From Moritella sp. 5 (lineage in GTDB: Bacteria; Pseudomonadota; Gammaproteobacteria; Enterobacterales; Moritellaceae), in contig NZ_CP056122.1 of the NCBI RefSeq assembly GCF_018219455.1, positions 2,232,001-2,296,000 on the forward strand: DNA of 64,000 nt, given 5' to 3'. The notes beneath the pieces were generated by a model. That model worked only from the letters and a program-made list of their open reading frames with translations. It made no database searches and was not told the origin of the DNA. How positions within the stretch are numbered: position 1 is the first letter of the stretch; each line of letters opens with the position of its first letter. The position numbers were made by a program, and so were the translations under genes. This document shows positions 37,228 to 47,267 of the stretch, one piece after another.

Positions 37228-40092
37228 ATGTCATCAAAGAATATTTACAACATTATATGGATTATGAAACCTATTTCGTTTAGAACTTATATTTCTGGCA
37301 TTTTCATTTTACTCTTTAGTATATTTAGCTTAACGACGATAGTGGCAGGGGTAAGCCATATGGAGTCAGAAAAAGTGAATTTTACAAACGAGTATGTAAA
37401 GAAATATACCAGCAGTTTGCAAAGCCAAATTAAACTTATTTCGATCCCCGCGATCACTTCCCTTGATATGTTGATAGTCGTTAACTTAGTTGAAAATAAC
37501 GACAAAGATTTAGCATGGCTAGCACCTATAGCTACAACATTAATTAAAAATCCGTATATGACCTCCCTATATGCAGCGAATCAAGATGGCAAGTCGGTTT
37601 TTATTTACCGAATCACAGAAGATATGCGTAGTTCTGAGCATACGCTGCCAGCTAATGCTGTATTCAGTGTTAACTTCAATCAGGTTAGTGGGAAGCAACG
37701 TCGTGTATTTTTGAATAAGGAATTAGAAGTTGTTTCTTGGGAGTATTATGACAATGGTGGTTATGAGCCAAGAGTTCGCCCTTGGTTTAAAAACACAAAA
37801 CTTGATGGCAGTATTTTATTTTCTAAGCCGTATAAGTTTTACCCTTCTCAACATTTAGGTATTACATTTTCACGTCGTGCCTATGACGGTAAAAGTGTTG
37901 TTGGTGTCGATTTTGATTATAAGTCGTTATCACGAGTAGCTCAGGACATGAAGTACTCGAAACATGCGAAGACTTTCTTATTAACCCCATCGAAAGATGT
38001 AATTGCCAGTAACATTGATATAGATAATGACTATTTACTAGAAAGTAGTGAGCCAGGGCTAGTGAAAGCACTGGTAAATTTAGATCGTTTAGCCCCCTTT
38101 AATACGGTAATGCAATCTATTACTAATAACGGTCAAGCCTCTCGGTTATTAATAACCCCGTTGAATGTTGGAGACGAACACGTTATTTATCTTGTTAATC
38201 TGATTAAAGAACAAGAGTTTTTAGCTATGTCAGCCTATATTAGTTCTCAGTTCAATGTTAAAAACATGCTGTTTTTAACGCTGATATTTTTTATTATTAG
38301 TATTTTGTCGACTAGGCGTATCGCGAGGCCGCTTATATATTTAAATAAATCTTTAACTAATATTCAAACATTTAAGTATCGACATAAGAAATATCAACCC
38401 TCAAATATTGCGGAGATTGATCAACTTAATGAAACCATGCTATTGATGGAAAGCGTGCTCGTTGATTTCTTTAATAACCTTTACCATGTGGCCCGTTCAT
38501 CTAAGCCTGAAGAGTTATCCGCTTCGATTGTGGAACAGACAGAAGTTATTTTATCTGCAAGTAGTTGCCAGTTGTTCATCACTAACAGAACAAATAGACA
38601 AAAATTTCATCTCGCTGCCAATTCGGGTTCTATTCCTGAGTTTGAACTTCAGTCTTTCGCTAGTGACAATAAAGACGTATTTGATAAACATGTACATAAA
38701 TTATCAGGGGAAGGTGCTAAAGCTATTTTTTCTGGTGGGCCGTGTAAAACAGGCTTTATTATTCCTTTAATGAACCGTAAAGAAGAAAATATCGGTGTTT
38801 TAGTGATCGGCTTTAAAGACAAAATAGATAAAACAGCCTACGATCGAATTCGCTTGGTACGAAATTTTATTGGTTTTAACGAAATAGTGTTAGAACATTT
38901 AGAGAAAGAACAGGAACAGCAGGAATTATTCCATTCTTTTGTGATGATGACAGCGACCGCGTTAGATACAAAATCCCCTTACACTGGCGGTCATTGTCAG
39001 CGGGTACCGGAAATTACCAAATTAATCGCCGAGGCGGCTGAATCTGATACGGACCTATTTGCTGATTTTTCGCTAACTTCAAAAAGTAGGGAAGAGCTGT
39101 TAATTGCCGCCTGGTTACATGATTGCGGTAAAGTCACAACGCCTGATTATGTGATGGATAAAGCAACGAAACTTGAAACTATTTATGATCGTATTCATGA
39201 AATACGTATGCGTTATGAAGTGTTAAAACGAGATGCTGACCTTGTATATTGGCAGTCGATAGCAAAGGGAATGGATAAGTCTCGAGCCCAGCAAGTTTGC
39301 CACGAGCTAAAAGCGGAATTAGATGAAGAATTTGCATTTATAGCAAGTTGTAACCCGGGTAGTGAGTTTTTAGCACCGGAAAAACAGCAACGATTAACCG
39401 AGATATCAAAACGTACTTGGTTAAGAACATTGCCTGATGATATTGGTATCTCTCAACAAGCGTTAGCGAAAAAACCTGCGGGTTTGAATCAGCTGCCAGC
39501 CATTGAGAATGTGTTAGCGGACAAACTAGAACATTTATGTACATGGGAAGAAAAGCAAAAGCAGAATAAGCACAGTAAACGTGATTTTAAAATACTGCAA
39601 CCCGCGCACCGCTTTAACCGTGGTGAAATACATAACCTTATTGTTAAGGCCGGAACGTTAACAGAGGAAGAGCGTTACCACATTAACGATCATATAGTGC
39701 AAACATACATAATGCTAGATCAGATTATGTATCCTGAATACTTAAAGAATGTTCCGTTAATTGCTGGTAGTCATCACGAAAAAATGAATGGTGAAGGCTA
39801 TCCTTTGAAATTAAAAGGGGAAGAGATCCCGATGGGTGGTCGTATGATTGCTGTCGCTGATATTTTTGAAGCACTGACAGCATCAGACCGTCCCTATAAA
39901 GACGCTAAAAAGTTAAGCCAAGCATTAAAAATAATGGCATTTATGGTAAAAGACGAGCACCTTGATCATGATGTGTTTGATTTGTTTTTAACAAAAGGCG
40001 TCTACGAATCTTATGCAGATGAATACTTAAAACCTGAACAACTTGATTTTGTCGATGTTGATGGGCTTAGAGCTATTTATATCAAAAAATAA
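37228..40092 (+). CDS. Membrane sensor HD-GYP domain protein (putative c-di-GMP phosphodiesterase)
   Basis: The 954-residue protein has two membrane helices (about 20-40 and 345-362) enclosing a periplasmic Cache-like sensor domain. A HAMP-like/GAF region follows (about 430-560), then an HD-GYP domain. The HD pair is LHDCGK at about 630, and the signature appears as HHEKMNGEGYP at about 849, so the diagnostic GYP is intact. About 150 extra residues separate the HD helix from the rest of the domain, rich in charged helix. Hydrolysis of c-di-GMP is inferred from the family. No good ribosome site is seen; ATG 37264 is an alternative start. Confidence 0.87.
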   Translation: MSSKNIYNIIWIMKPISFRTYISGIFILLFSIFSLTTIVAGVSHMESEKVNFTNEYVKKYTSSLQSQIKLISIPAITSLDMLIVVNLVENNDKDLAWLAPIATTLIKNPYMTSLYAANQDGKSVFIYRITEDMRSSEHTLPANAVFSVNFNQVSGKQRRVFLNKELEVVSWEYYDNGGYEPRVRPWFKNTKLDGSILFSKPYKFYPSQHLGITFSRRAYDGKSVVGVDFDYKSLSRVAQDMKYSKHAKTFLLTPSKDVIASNIDIDNDYLLESSEPGLVKALVNLDRLAPFNTVMQSITNNGQASRLLITPLNVGDEHVIYLVNLIKEQEFLAMSAYISSQFNVKNMLFLTLIFFIISILSTRRIARPLIYLNKSLTNIQTFKYRHKKYQPSNIAEIDQLNETMLLMESVLVDFFNNLYHVARSSKPEELSASIVEQTEVILSASSCQLFITNRTNRQKFHLAANSGSIPEFELQSFASDNKDVFDKHVHKLSGEGAKAIFSGGPCKTGFIIPLMNRKEENIGVLVIGFKDKIDKTAYDRIRLVRNFIGFNEIVLEHLEKEQEQQELFHSFVMMTATALDTKSPYTGGHCQRVPEITKLIAEAAESDTDLFADFSLTSKSREELLIAAWLHDCGKVTTPDYVMDKATKLETIYDRIHEIRMRYEVLKRDADLVYWQSIAKGMDKSRAQQVCHELKAELDEEFAFIASCNPGSEFLAPEKQQRLTEISKRTWLRTLPDDIGISQQALAKKPAGLNQLPAIENVLADKLEHLCTWEEKQKQNKHSKRDFKILQPAHRFNRGEIHNLIVKAGTLTEEERYHINDHIVQTYIMLDQIMYPEYLKNVPLIAGSHHEKMNGEGYPLKLKGEEIPMGGRMIAVADIFEALTASDRPYKDAKKLSQALKIMAFMVKDEHLDHDVFDLFLTKGVYESYADEYLKPEQLDFVDVDGLRAIYIKK

Positions 40093-40313
40093 TCGATATA
40101 AATACACAGATTAGCGACTTGTCACATTTGTAATTAAATAACAAAATACTCATGAATACCTATTTGTGAGTATTTTTATTGGTGTTTTTGTTGTTTTTAA
40201 ATTACATTAATGGCAGTATTTATCAATTTTCAATTATTAAACGCTATATTACGTTATATAATTACGTTCCGGTTCACACTTTTGATCTCCTTCATGTTAC
40301 CTCATAATTAAAA

Positions 40314-40327
40314 TTGATCTGCATCAT
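40314..40327 (+). promoter_or_regulatory. FNR-like box upstream of nirB
   Basis: TTGATCTGCATCAT matches the FNR consensus TTGAT-N4-ATCAA in nine of ten positions. A class II arrangement would place the start of transcription near 40362, with a weak -10 (CAAAAT) at 40350. This agrees with anaerobic control of nir genes elsewhere. A second, weaker half-site lies near 40281. Confidence 0.7.
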
Positions 40328-40384
40328 TATTAACTCCTAAGTAATACCTCAAAATGCCTACATAATAAATATATAGGAATAATT

Positions 40385-42934
40385 ATGAGCAAAGTCAGAC
40401 TGGTTATTATTGGTAACGGTATGGTTGGCCACCGTTACATCGAAGACTTAGTAGAAAAAGCTGAAATCGAAAATTTTGATATAACTGTATTTTGTGAAGA
40501 ACCCCGCGTTGCCTATGATCGCGTCCATCTCTCTTCTTATTTCTCTCATCATACTGCCGATGAATTATCTCTGGTAAAAGAAGGTTTTTATGGCAAGCAT
40601 AATATCAATGTATTAATTGGTGAACGTGCTATCAATATTAACCGCTCACAGAAGATCATTTATTCAAACTCAGGCCGTGAAATAAAATACGACAAATTGA
40701 TTATGGCAACGGGCTCAACACCTTGGGTACCACCAATTAAAGGTAACGAAAGTAAAGATTGCTTTGTTTACCGTACTATTGAAGATTTGAAAACCATTGA
40801 AGCAACGGCAAAACGCAGTAAAAGCGGTGTCGTTGTAGGCGGTGGTTTATTAGGTCTAGAAGCGGCAGGCGCATTAAAAGCGCTGGGTGTCGAAACACAC
40901 GTTATCGAGTTTTCACCGGTATTAATGGCTGAGCAACTAGATCGTGAAGGTGGCGAACAGCTTCGTAAAAAAATTGAAAAACTGGGCGTACAAGTGCATA
41001 CCAGTAAGAATACATTAGAAATCGTTGCGCAAGGTGAAACGGCACGTAATACCATGAAGTTTGCTGATGGTACCGAGCTTGAAGTTGATTTTATCGTATT
41101 CTCAACCGGTATTCGTCCACAAGACAAGTTGGCTCATCAATCAGGTTTAGCAACAGGCCGCCGTGGTGGTATTACCATTACTGACCAATGTGTGACGAGC
41201 GATAACGATGTGTATGCGATCGGTGAGTGTGCATCTTGGAACGAACAATTCTTTGGATTAGTGGCACCGGGTTACAAAATGGCACAAGTTGCTGTTGACC
41301 ACTTGTTAGGTCATGAAAGTGTATTTGAAGGCGCGGACATGAGTGCAAAACTCAAACTACTTGGCGTAAAAGTAGGGAGTATCGGTGATGCAAATGGCCG
41401 TACACCGGGCTGCAAGAGCTTCGTATACCTTGATGAAACAGAGGAAGTATACAAACGTATTATTGTTTCTGAAGACGGCAAAAAATTACTGGGTGCAGTA
41501 TTAATCGGTGATACATCTGATTACGGTAATTTATTACAACTTAAATTGAATGACATGGATCTACCTGAGCATCCAGATAGTTTGATTTTACCTGCGCATG
41601 CAGGTGGCGATAAGCCTGCAATGGGTGCTGATTCATTACCAGATACTGCGGTATTGTGTTCTTGTTTTGATGTCACTAAAGGTAAAATTGCAGCCGCAGT
41701 TGCCGATGGCCACACAACAATAGGCGAAATAAAAGCAGTTACTAAAGCCGGTACAGGTTGTGGTGGTTGTTTACCACTTATTACACAGGTATTGAATTCA
41801 GAACTGGCTAAATCAGGCATTGAAGTGAAAAACCATTTATGTTGTCACTTCGAATATTCTCGCCAAGAGTTATTCCACCTTATCCGCATTGAATGTATTA
41901 AGACCTTTGACGAATTATTGACTAAATACGGTAAAGGTTACGGTTGTGAAGTGTGTAAACCAACTGTTGGTTCCATCTTAGCATCGTGTTGGGGTGAGCA
42001 TATATTAAGTCGTGATAATGTTGGCCTGCAAGATACCAATGATAACTTCTTAGGAAACATGCAAAAAGACGGTACTTATTCAGTTATTCCACGTATGGCA
42101 GGCGGTGAAGTAACACCACAAGCACTGGCTGTACTGGCTGATGTTGCTGCTGAATATAACTTGTATACCAAGATCACTGGCGCACAACGTATTGGTTTGT
42201 TCGGGGCTCATAAAGGTGATTTACCAACAATCTGGAAGAAACTGATTGCTGGAGGTTATGAAACGGGTCAAGCGTATGCAAAAGCATTACGTATGGCTAA
42301 AACCTGTGTTGGTAGTACTTGGTGTCGCTTTGGTGTGCAAGACAGTGTCGGTCTCGGTGTGTTACTTGAAAACCGATATAAAGGTATTCGTACTCCACAC
42401 AAAATGAAGTTTGGTGTATCCGGTTGTACGCGTGAATGTGCTGAAGCACAGGGTAAAGATTTAGGTCTTATTGCAACAGACTCTGGTTGGAATATGTATG
42501 TCTGTGGTAATGGCGGCATGAACCCGCGTCACGCAGATTTACTCGCATCGGATCTAGATGAAGCAACATTACTTCAATATATTGACCGTTTCTTAATGTT
42601 CTATGTTCGCACAGCAGACAAGCTACAACGTACGTCGGTATGGATGGATAACCTAGAGGGTGGTGTTGATTACCTACGTGAAGTGGTTGTTAATGACAAA
42701 CTGGGTATTAATGAACAACTAGAAACTGACATTAATAAACTGATTAATGAATTCCGATGCGAATGGTCTGAAGTAGTCGAAAGTGAAGAACAGCAAAAAC
42801 GTTTCGCTCACTTTATTAATAGCGATGAGCAAGACAGCAATGTGCGCTTTGTGAGTGCACGTGACCAACATCGTCCTGCTTCAACTGCAGAGAAAGCGGA
42901 TACTTATACAATCACAGTGGAGGAGCACGCATGA
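40385..42934 (+). CDS. nirB: NADH-dependent nitrite reductase, large subunit
   Basis: This 849-residue cytoplasmic flavo-siroheme enzyme reduces nitrite to ammonium. It shows an N-terminal FAD/NADH reductase (VIIGNGMVGHRYIEDL; second nucleotide fold VVVGGGLLGLEAAGAL), a BFD-like [2Fe-2S] domain with CSCFDVTKG and GTGCGGC, a nitrite/sulfite reductase ferredoxin-like domain, and the siroheme/4Fe-4S cysteines in GCTRECAEA and CGNGG. AGGA precedes the ATG, and an FNR-like box lies upstream. The stop overlaps the nirD start. Confidence 0.96.
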   Translation: MSKVRLVIIGNGMVGHRYIEDLVEKAEIENFDITVFCEEPRVAYDRVHLSSYFSHHTADELSLVKEGFYGKHNINVLIGERAININRSQKIIYSNSGREIKYDKLIMATGSTPWVPPIKGNESKDCFVYRTIEDLKTIEATAKRSKSGVVVGGGLLGLEAAGALKALGVETHVIEFSPVLMAEQLDREGGEQLRKKIEKLGVQVHTSKNTLEIVAQGETARNTMKFADGTELEVDFIVFSTGIRPQDKLAHQSGLATGRRGGITITDQCVTSDNDVYAIGECASWNEQFFGLVAPGYKMAQVAVDHLLGHESVFEGADMSAKLKLLGVKVGSIGDANGRTPGCKSFVYLDETEEVYKRIIVSEDGKKLLGAVLIGDTSDYGNLLQLKLNDMDLPEHPDSLILPAHAGGDKPAMGADSLPDTAVLCSCFDVTKGKIAAAVADGHTTIGEIKAVTKAGTGCGGCLPLITQVLNSELAKSGIEVKNHLCCHFEYSRQELFHLIRIECIKTFDELLTKYGKGYGCEVCKPTVGSILASCWGEHILSRDNVGLQDTNDNFLGNMQKDGTYSVIPRMAGGEVTPQALAVLADVAAEYNLYTKITGAQRIGLFGAHKGDLPTIWKKLIAGGYETGQAYAKALRMAKTCVGSTWCRFGVQDSVGLGVLLENRYKGIRTPHKMKFGVSGCTRECAEAQGKDLGLIATDSGWNMYVCGNGGMNPRHADLLASDLDEATLLQYIDRFLMFYVRTADKLQRTSVWMDNLEGGVDYLREVVVNDKLGINEQLETDINKLINEFRCEWSEVVESEEQQKRFAHFINSDEQDSNVRFVSARDQHRPASTAEKADTYTITVEEHA

Positions 42935-43257
42935 GTAAATGGATTAGCGTTTGCCAACTAAGCGATATCAACCCAAAGACAGGTGTGTGTGCACTGGTTA
43001 ATGGTAAACAAGTTGCGATTTTTCGTCCACGTGACAACGATGAGTTGTTTGCGATAGACAATATGGACCCGTTTGCTAAATCGAATGTACTTTCACGCGG
43101 TCTTATTTGCGAACATGACGAGCAGCTTTGGGTAGCAAGTCCGTTGAAGAAACAACGCTTTAATTTATCGACAGGGCAATGTTTAGAAAACGATGTAGTG
43201 TCACTTGCAACGTATAAAATTAGAGTAAACAAAGATGCTGTTGAGATTGGCGTTTAA
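42931..43257 (+). CDS. nirD: Nitrite reductase small subunit
   Basis: This 108-residue protein is the Rieske-like small subunit partnering NirB. It overlaps the nirB stop by 4 bases (ATGA), so the two are translationally coupled. As in other NirD proteins, the Rieske fold lacks the usual cluster-binding Cys/His pairs. GGAGG upstream supports the start. Confidence 0.94.
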   Translation: MSKWISVCQLSDINPKTGVCALVNGKQVAIFRPRDNDELFAIDNMDPFAKSNVLSRGLICEHDEQLWVASPLKKQRFNLSTGQCLENDVVSLATYKIRVNKDAVEIGV

Positions 43258-43294
43258 GTAGCATCAATAGAAATAATGAAACATTAGATTAATG

Positions 43295-43324
43295 AATGCC
43301 CCATTTGTTGTGGATGGGGCATTT
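43295..43324 (+). terminator. Hairpin between nirD and nirC
   Basis: ATGCCCCAT and ATGGGGCAT form a perfect stem with a 9-base loop and a short T-tract. It probably reduces read-through into nirC rather than ending the operon completely. Confidence 0.65.
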
Positions 43325-43442
43325 AAACATGGAAACTGTTACAGAGTTGCTGTTCCAATAACGAATAATCACTTACATAAATGTGAAGTCATTATTGGTG
43401 TATCAATTTCGAATTTAACAATTATAAAAAGGATATTCCTTC

Positions 43443-44270
43443 ATGTATGCAGACACAATTAAAAAATGCTCAGCCAACGCTGCCCGCATTGTAAAACTAG
43501 ACAAGACAGATCCACTTAGCTTTCTTATCAGCGGTGCTATGGCTGGTGCGTATGTGGGTCTTGGTATTATCTTGATCTTCACGTTAGGTAACATGGTTGA
43601 TCCATCAATTCGTTCATTAGTGATGGGCGCGACATTTGGTATTGCATTAACGTTAGTTATTATTGCGGGTTCTGAGCTGTTCACTGGTCATACTATGTTT
43701 TTAGCACTAGGAGCGAAAACAGGGGCTATCACTTGGGCTGATAATGTACGTATATTACCAAAAACATGGTTATATAATCTTATTGGTTCAATCGCAGTTG
43801 CAGCGTTATTTTATTATGCTGGTGGCGGAAAATTATTAGGTAACTCAGAAAGTTTAGTGCACAAAGTTGCGTTAGCGAAAACAACTGCACCAGCAATCGT
43901 TTTGTTATTCAAAGGTATCTTATGCAACTGGTTAGTCTGTCTTGCAATCTGGATGTGTCAACGTGTTGAAGGTTCAGCTAAATTTATCGCTATTTGGTGG
44001 TGTCTATTAGCATTTATCGCGTCTGGTTACGAGCATTCAATCGCTAACATGACTATCTTTGCAATGGCTTACTTCGGAGATAGCCAAGAAGCATTCAATC
44101 TGGTTGGTGTTGGTCATAACCTATTATGGGTTTCACTCGGTAATATCATTTCTGGTACTGCATTCATGGGACTAGGTTATTGGTACTCGACACCAAAAGC
44201 AGAGCGCCCTGTAGTAAACCAAGAAGTTGTAAAAGCGACAACAGTTACAGGTAAAACAGCTAAAGCTTAA
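43443..44270 (+). CDS. nirC: Formate/nitrite transporter (NirC/FocA family)
   Basis: The 275-residue protein has six membrane helices in the aquaporin-like FNT fold. Visible are GAMAGAYVGLGIIL near residue 31, ELFTGHTMFL, KGILCNWLVCLAIWM and SGYEHSIANM, which together form the pore including the conserved His. Its place after nirBD indicates nitrite uptake or export. An AAGGA ribosome site is part of a small hairpin (AAGGA-TAT-TCCTT), which could mask it. Confidence 0.92.
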   Translation: MYADTIKKCSANAARIVKLDKTDPLSFLISGAMAGAYVGLGIILIFTLGNMVDPSIRSLVMGATFGIALTLVIIAGSELFTGHTMFLALGAKTGAITWADNVRILPKTWLYNLIGSIAVAALFYYAGGGKLLGNSESLVHKVALAKTTAPAIVLLFKGILCNWLVCLAIWMCQRVEGSAKFIAIWWCLLAFIASGYEHSIANMTIFAMAYFGDSQEAFNLVGVGHNLLWVSLGNIISGTAFMGLGYWYSTPKAERPVVNQEVVKATTVTGKTAKA

Positions 44271-44335
44271 TTGACTAGTTCAATCTAGATTTCGATTGCA
44301 TATAAGTTTTAAATTTAACTAACGCTTTAAGTGAT

Positions 44336-44364
44336 AGCCAACTGTATACACGGTTGGCTTTTTT
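44336..44364 (+). terminator. Terminator of nirC
   Basis: AGCCAAC and GTTGGCT form a 7-bp stem around a 10-base loop, followed by six T. Confidence 0.9.
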
Positions 44365-44487
44365 ATATGCAGAAATTGCCCTCTACTTCTTAAAATCATT
44401 GCTTTACCGACTTTATCTGCAATCTTGTAATACTTCTGCTAAACTGCGCGGCATATCGTTTTTGTTGTTGTGTTTAGTAAGGTCATT

Positions 44488-45789
44488 ATGGGTTTTTCTG
44501 CTTTAAATCTTAATCAAAATTTAATTAATACTGTTACCAAGTTAGGCTACGAAACGCCTACACCAATTCAAGCTCAGGCTATTCCTGCAATTCTGGAAGG
44601 GCGTGACATCATGGGTGGTGCTCAAACTGGTACAGGTAAAACGGCAGCATTTGCATTGCCCATAATTCACCAGTTAATGGCCCAGCAGTTAACCGCTAAC
44701 TCAGCAGAGCCAACGGCTAAAAAACAAATTCGAGCTTTAGTATTAACGCCAACGCGTGAATTATCACAGCAAGTACACAAAAGCTTTGTTACATATAGCG
44801 AAGACAGTGAATTAACGGCTGAACTTGTTTACGGTGGCGTGAGCATTAACCCACAAGTTAAAGCGCTTGCACAAGGTGCTGACATTTTAGTTGCAACACC
44901 AGGTCGTTTATTGGATCTATTAGATCGTGAAACACTAACACTTGAGTTTGTTGAAAAAATCGTATTCGATGAAGCTGACCGTATGCTCGATATGGGCTTT
45001 ATGGAAGAAATTCGTCGTATCCTAAAACACCTACCGAAAAAACGTCAAACGATGTTGTTCTCGGCAACATTTGATGATGCAATCTTTAAGCTAAGCAAAA
45101 GCTTATTAAACGATCCACTATTAGTGGAAGTAGATACGCGTAATGCAGCGGCTGAGCAAGTTGAACAAATTGTTTATGCGGTTGATACTGATCGTAAACG
45201 TGAATTAACGTCTTACCTAATCGGTTCTCGCAACTGGCATCAAGTACTTATCTTTACCCGTACTAAGCAGGGGGCAGATAGCCTAGCAAAAGAGATGTGC
45301 AAAGATGGTATTAAAACAATTGCTGTACACGGCGACAAATCACAGGGCGCACGTGAACGCGGTCTTGAAGATTTCAAAAATGGTAAAATACGTGCATTAG
45401 TGGCGACAGATGTTGCTGCCCGTGGTCTTGATATCGAACAGCTTAAACACGTAATTAACTTTGAATTACCGTTTAAAGCAGAAGACTATATTCACCGTAT
45501 CGGTCGTACCGGTCGTGCTGGTCTATCAGGTACTGCTACGTCGTTAGTAAGTATTGGTGAAAACTGGTTATTAGAAGAAATCGAAACACTGCTTGATACC
45601 CGTTTAGTAGCACAGTGGTTGCCGGGTTATGAACCTGATCTAAGTAAACCTGTTGATGATGGCCGTGGTAAAGGCGGTAGCAAAGGTAATAATAACAGCC
45701 GTACTGCTGATAAACGCCGTGCTAAGAACCGTTCTTATGGTAAGAAAACAAATAATCGAGCGAAAAAAGACGCTAAGCCAAATAATTAA
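44488..45789 (+). CDS. DEAD-box RNA helicase, RhlE-like
   Basis: The 433-residue protein carries the DEAD-box motifs in order: Q motif (TPTPIQAQAIP), AQTGTGKT, PTRELSQQ, DEADRMLDMGF, SAT, ATDVAARGLDI and HRIGRTGRAG. A basic Gly/Asn/Lys-rich tail follows, as in RhlE/SrmB-type helicases that remodel RNA and ribosome precursors, often cold-induced. AAGG precedes the ATG at 44488; an in-frame ATG at 44470 is less likely. Confidence 0.92.
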   Translation: MGFSALNLNQNLINTVTKLGYETPTPIQAQAIPAILEGRDIMGGAQTGTGKTAAFALPIIHQLMAQQLTANSAEPTAKKQIRALVLTPTRELSQQVHKSFVTYSEDSELTAELVYGGVSINPQVKALAQGADILVATPGRLLDLLDRETLTLEFVEKIVFDEADRMLDMGFMEEIRRILKHLPKKRQTMLFSATFDDAIFKLSKSLLNDPLLVEVDTRNAAAEQVEQIVYAVDTDRKRELTSYLIGSRNWHQVLIFTRTKQGADSLAKEMCKDGIKTIAVHGDKSQGARERGLEDFKNGKIRALVATDVAARGLDIEQLKHVINFELPFKAEDYIHRIGRTGRAGLSGTATSLVSIGENWLLEEIETLLDTRLVAQWLPGYEPDLSKPVDDGRGKGGSKGNNNSRTADKRRAKNRSYGKKTNNRAKKDAKPNN

Positions 45790-45813
45790 TTTGGATACAC
45801 TTTTTAGTTCATG

Positions 45814-45846
45814 AATGGCTAAGGTTAAAGACCTTAGCCATTTTTT
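45814..45846 (+). terminator. Terminator of the RhlE-like helicase gene
   Basis: AATGGCTAAGG and CCTTAGCCATT form an 11-bp stem around a 7-base loop, with a T6 tract. Confidence 0.93.
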
Positions 45847-46223
45847 CCCTCGATTTCCAACCATAACAAGCTCTCGTTATTACTTGGTAAATGAAATACG
45901 TCGTCAATATTCCAGCATTTTTGAACCCCTCATATTGTCCTTTCGAATTAAGCTACAACCTTTATCTTTTTCAAAGAACCTGCCTATGATTTGAGACTTG
46001 GTTCTCAAATTGAAGGGATATACCGCATTTGTGGTGGATTGAGTTGAAAAAATTGGCAAAATGAAGATGTTGTACTTATGTGCGATCGCTTCTTTTTTGC
46101 TAGATAGTAAAAAGAAACTAAGTCCTGATAAGGGTCCTGATAAGGTATAGAAATAAAAATAAAAAGGATGGCAAGCATTTGGCTTTATATACCTATTGCT
46201 TTGCCTATGATAAGGAAATAAAA
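45847..46223. other. Intergenic region
   Basis: About 380 bases before the lipoprotein gene with no recognisable gene. A short direct repeat GTCCTGATAAGG lies near 46122-46146, just before the ribosome-site region. Confidence 0.5.
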
Positions 46224-47267
46224 ATGAATAAAATCATGAAACTCTCATTAATTTTAACTCTTACGGGTCTTTTGCAGGGTTGTATAGTCTCTGAACCTGT
46301 TTCGCATAAAGAGATTAAAGCAACTGAAAATAGCGCTTTTACAACAGATGGTCGCTTGTTTGTTGTGGGAGAAAATAGAGATAAAGAAAGTTGGATTTTT
46401 GAAATCATCAAAAATTCAGAAGGTTCGTATACGCATATTCCTTATGTTAAAGGAACAGTTGATGGGACTGTGTTAGGTGGTATCAATGATACCCCAGAAG
46501 GTGAAGAGTGTACCTTTACGGGGTTAACTGCGAATGGTTCGTTACTTTATGCAGCTTGCTTGCAGAAGAGTGGCCTTTCAGGATTAAGAATTGAAACTGT
46601 TTCCTTATTTCAAGTAGAAACCGCTCTAAATAGTGAACGAGTTAAAACAGGTTACATGACAGATAGCAATTTCATTCAAGGGGATGATGAAAAACCATTT
46701 GACCCATACTGGTTTATGGCAAATGGTATGGCGGTAGATAGTGCAGGGCATCTTTATATCAGTAATACCAAGGCCTTTCTCGCGCCTAACGGAGATACCA
46801 TTTCGCAAGTGACGATCACAGATAATGGTGACTCTAGCTCTTTGGAGTTTAACCATAAAACTTGGATATCAGGAAATGAAATCTTCCCTAATGGTGTGCA
46901 AATAGAAGGAAATACTCTTTATTATGCAGGTGGTTCAAATATCCTCAAAGCCAAAATAAATCCAGACTTTTCTGCGAGTGACGTAAATGTTCATTACAAT
47001 GGGTCAAAACTTGCGGGTATAGATGATTTTGCTATTCATGAAGGCTATATTGCATACTCTAAAATTTCTGTACCAGGTGCTGTTGTTATCTTGACACCAG
47101 CTGAATTTGAAGACAGAGCTAAAAAATATTCAACTATCCGTATGAAAGTGATACCGAGTAGTATTGTTTATCAGCTAAACTTGCCAGAAGGTAACCCTTT
47201 ATTTGATGAAGGAAATCTATTGGTTACGTCATTCTTTAGTGGTGGCCTCTATAGAATAGCGTTGTAA
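46224..47267 (+). CDS. Lipoprotein with SMP-30-like beta-propeller
   Basis: The 347-residue product (ATG 46224, with AAGGA upstream; a longer frame from 46179 lacks a ribosome site) has a lipoprotein signal ending in LTGLLQGC, the lipobox Cys. The remainder is repetitive beta sheet with WFMANGMAVDSAGHLYISNT and FPNGVQIEGNTLYYAGG, typical of the SMP-30/gluconolactonase propeller or NHL-like folds. Substrate and activity are unknown. It is monocistronic. Confidence 0.8.
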   Translation: MNKIMKLSLILTLTGLLQGCIVSEPVSHKEIKATENSAFTTDGRLFVVGENRDKESWIFEIIKNSEGSYTHIPYVKGTVDGTVLGGINDTPEGEECTFTGLTANGSLLYAACLQKSGLSGLRIETVSLFQVETALNSERVKTGYMTDSNFIQGDDEKPFDPYWFMANGMAVDSAGHLYISNTKAFLAPNGDTISQVTITDNGDSSSLEFNHKTWISGNEIFPNGVQIEGNTLYYAGGSNILKAKINPDFSASDVNVHYNGSKLAGIDDFAIHEGYIAYSKISVPGAVVILTPAEFEDRAKKYSTIRMKVIPSSIVYQLNLPEGNPLFDEGNLLVTSFFSGGLYRIAL

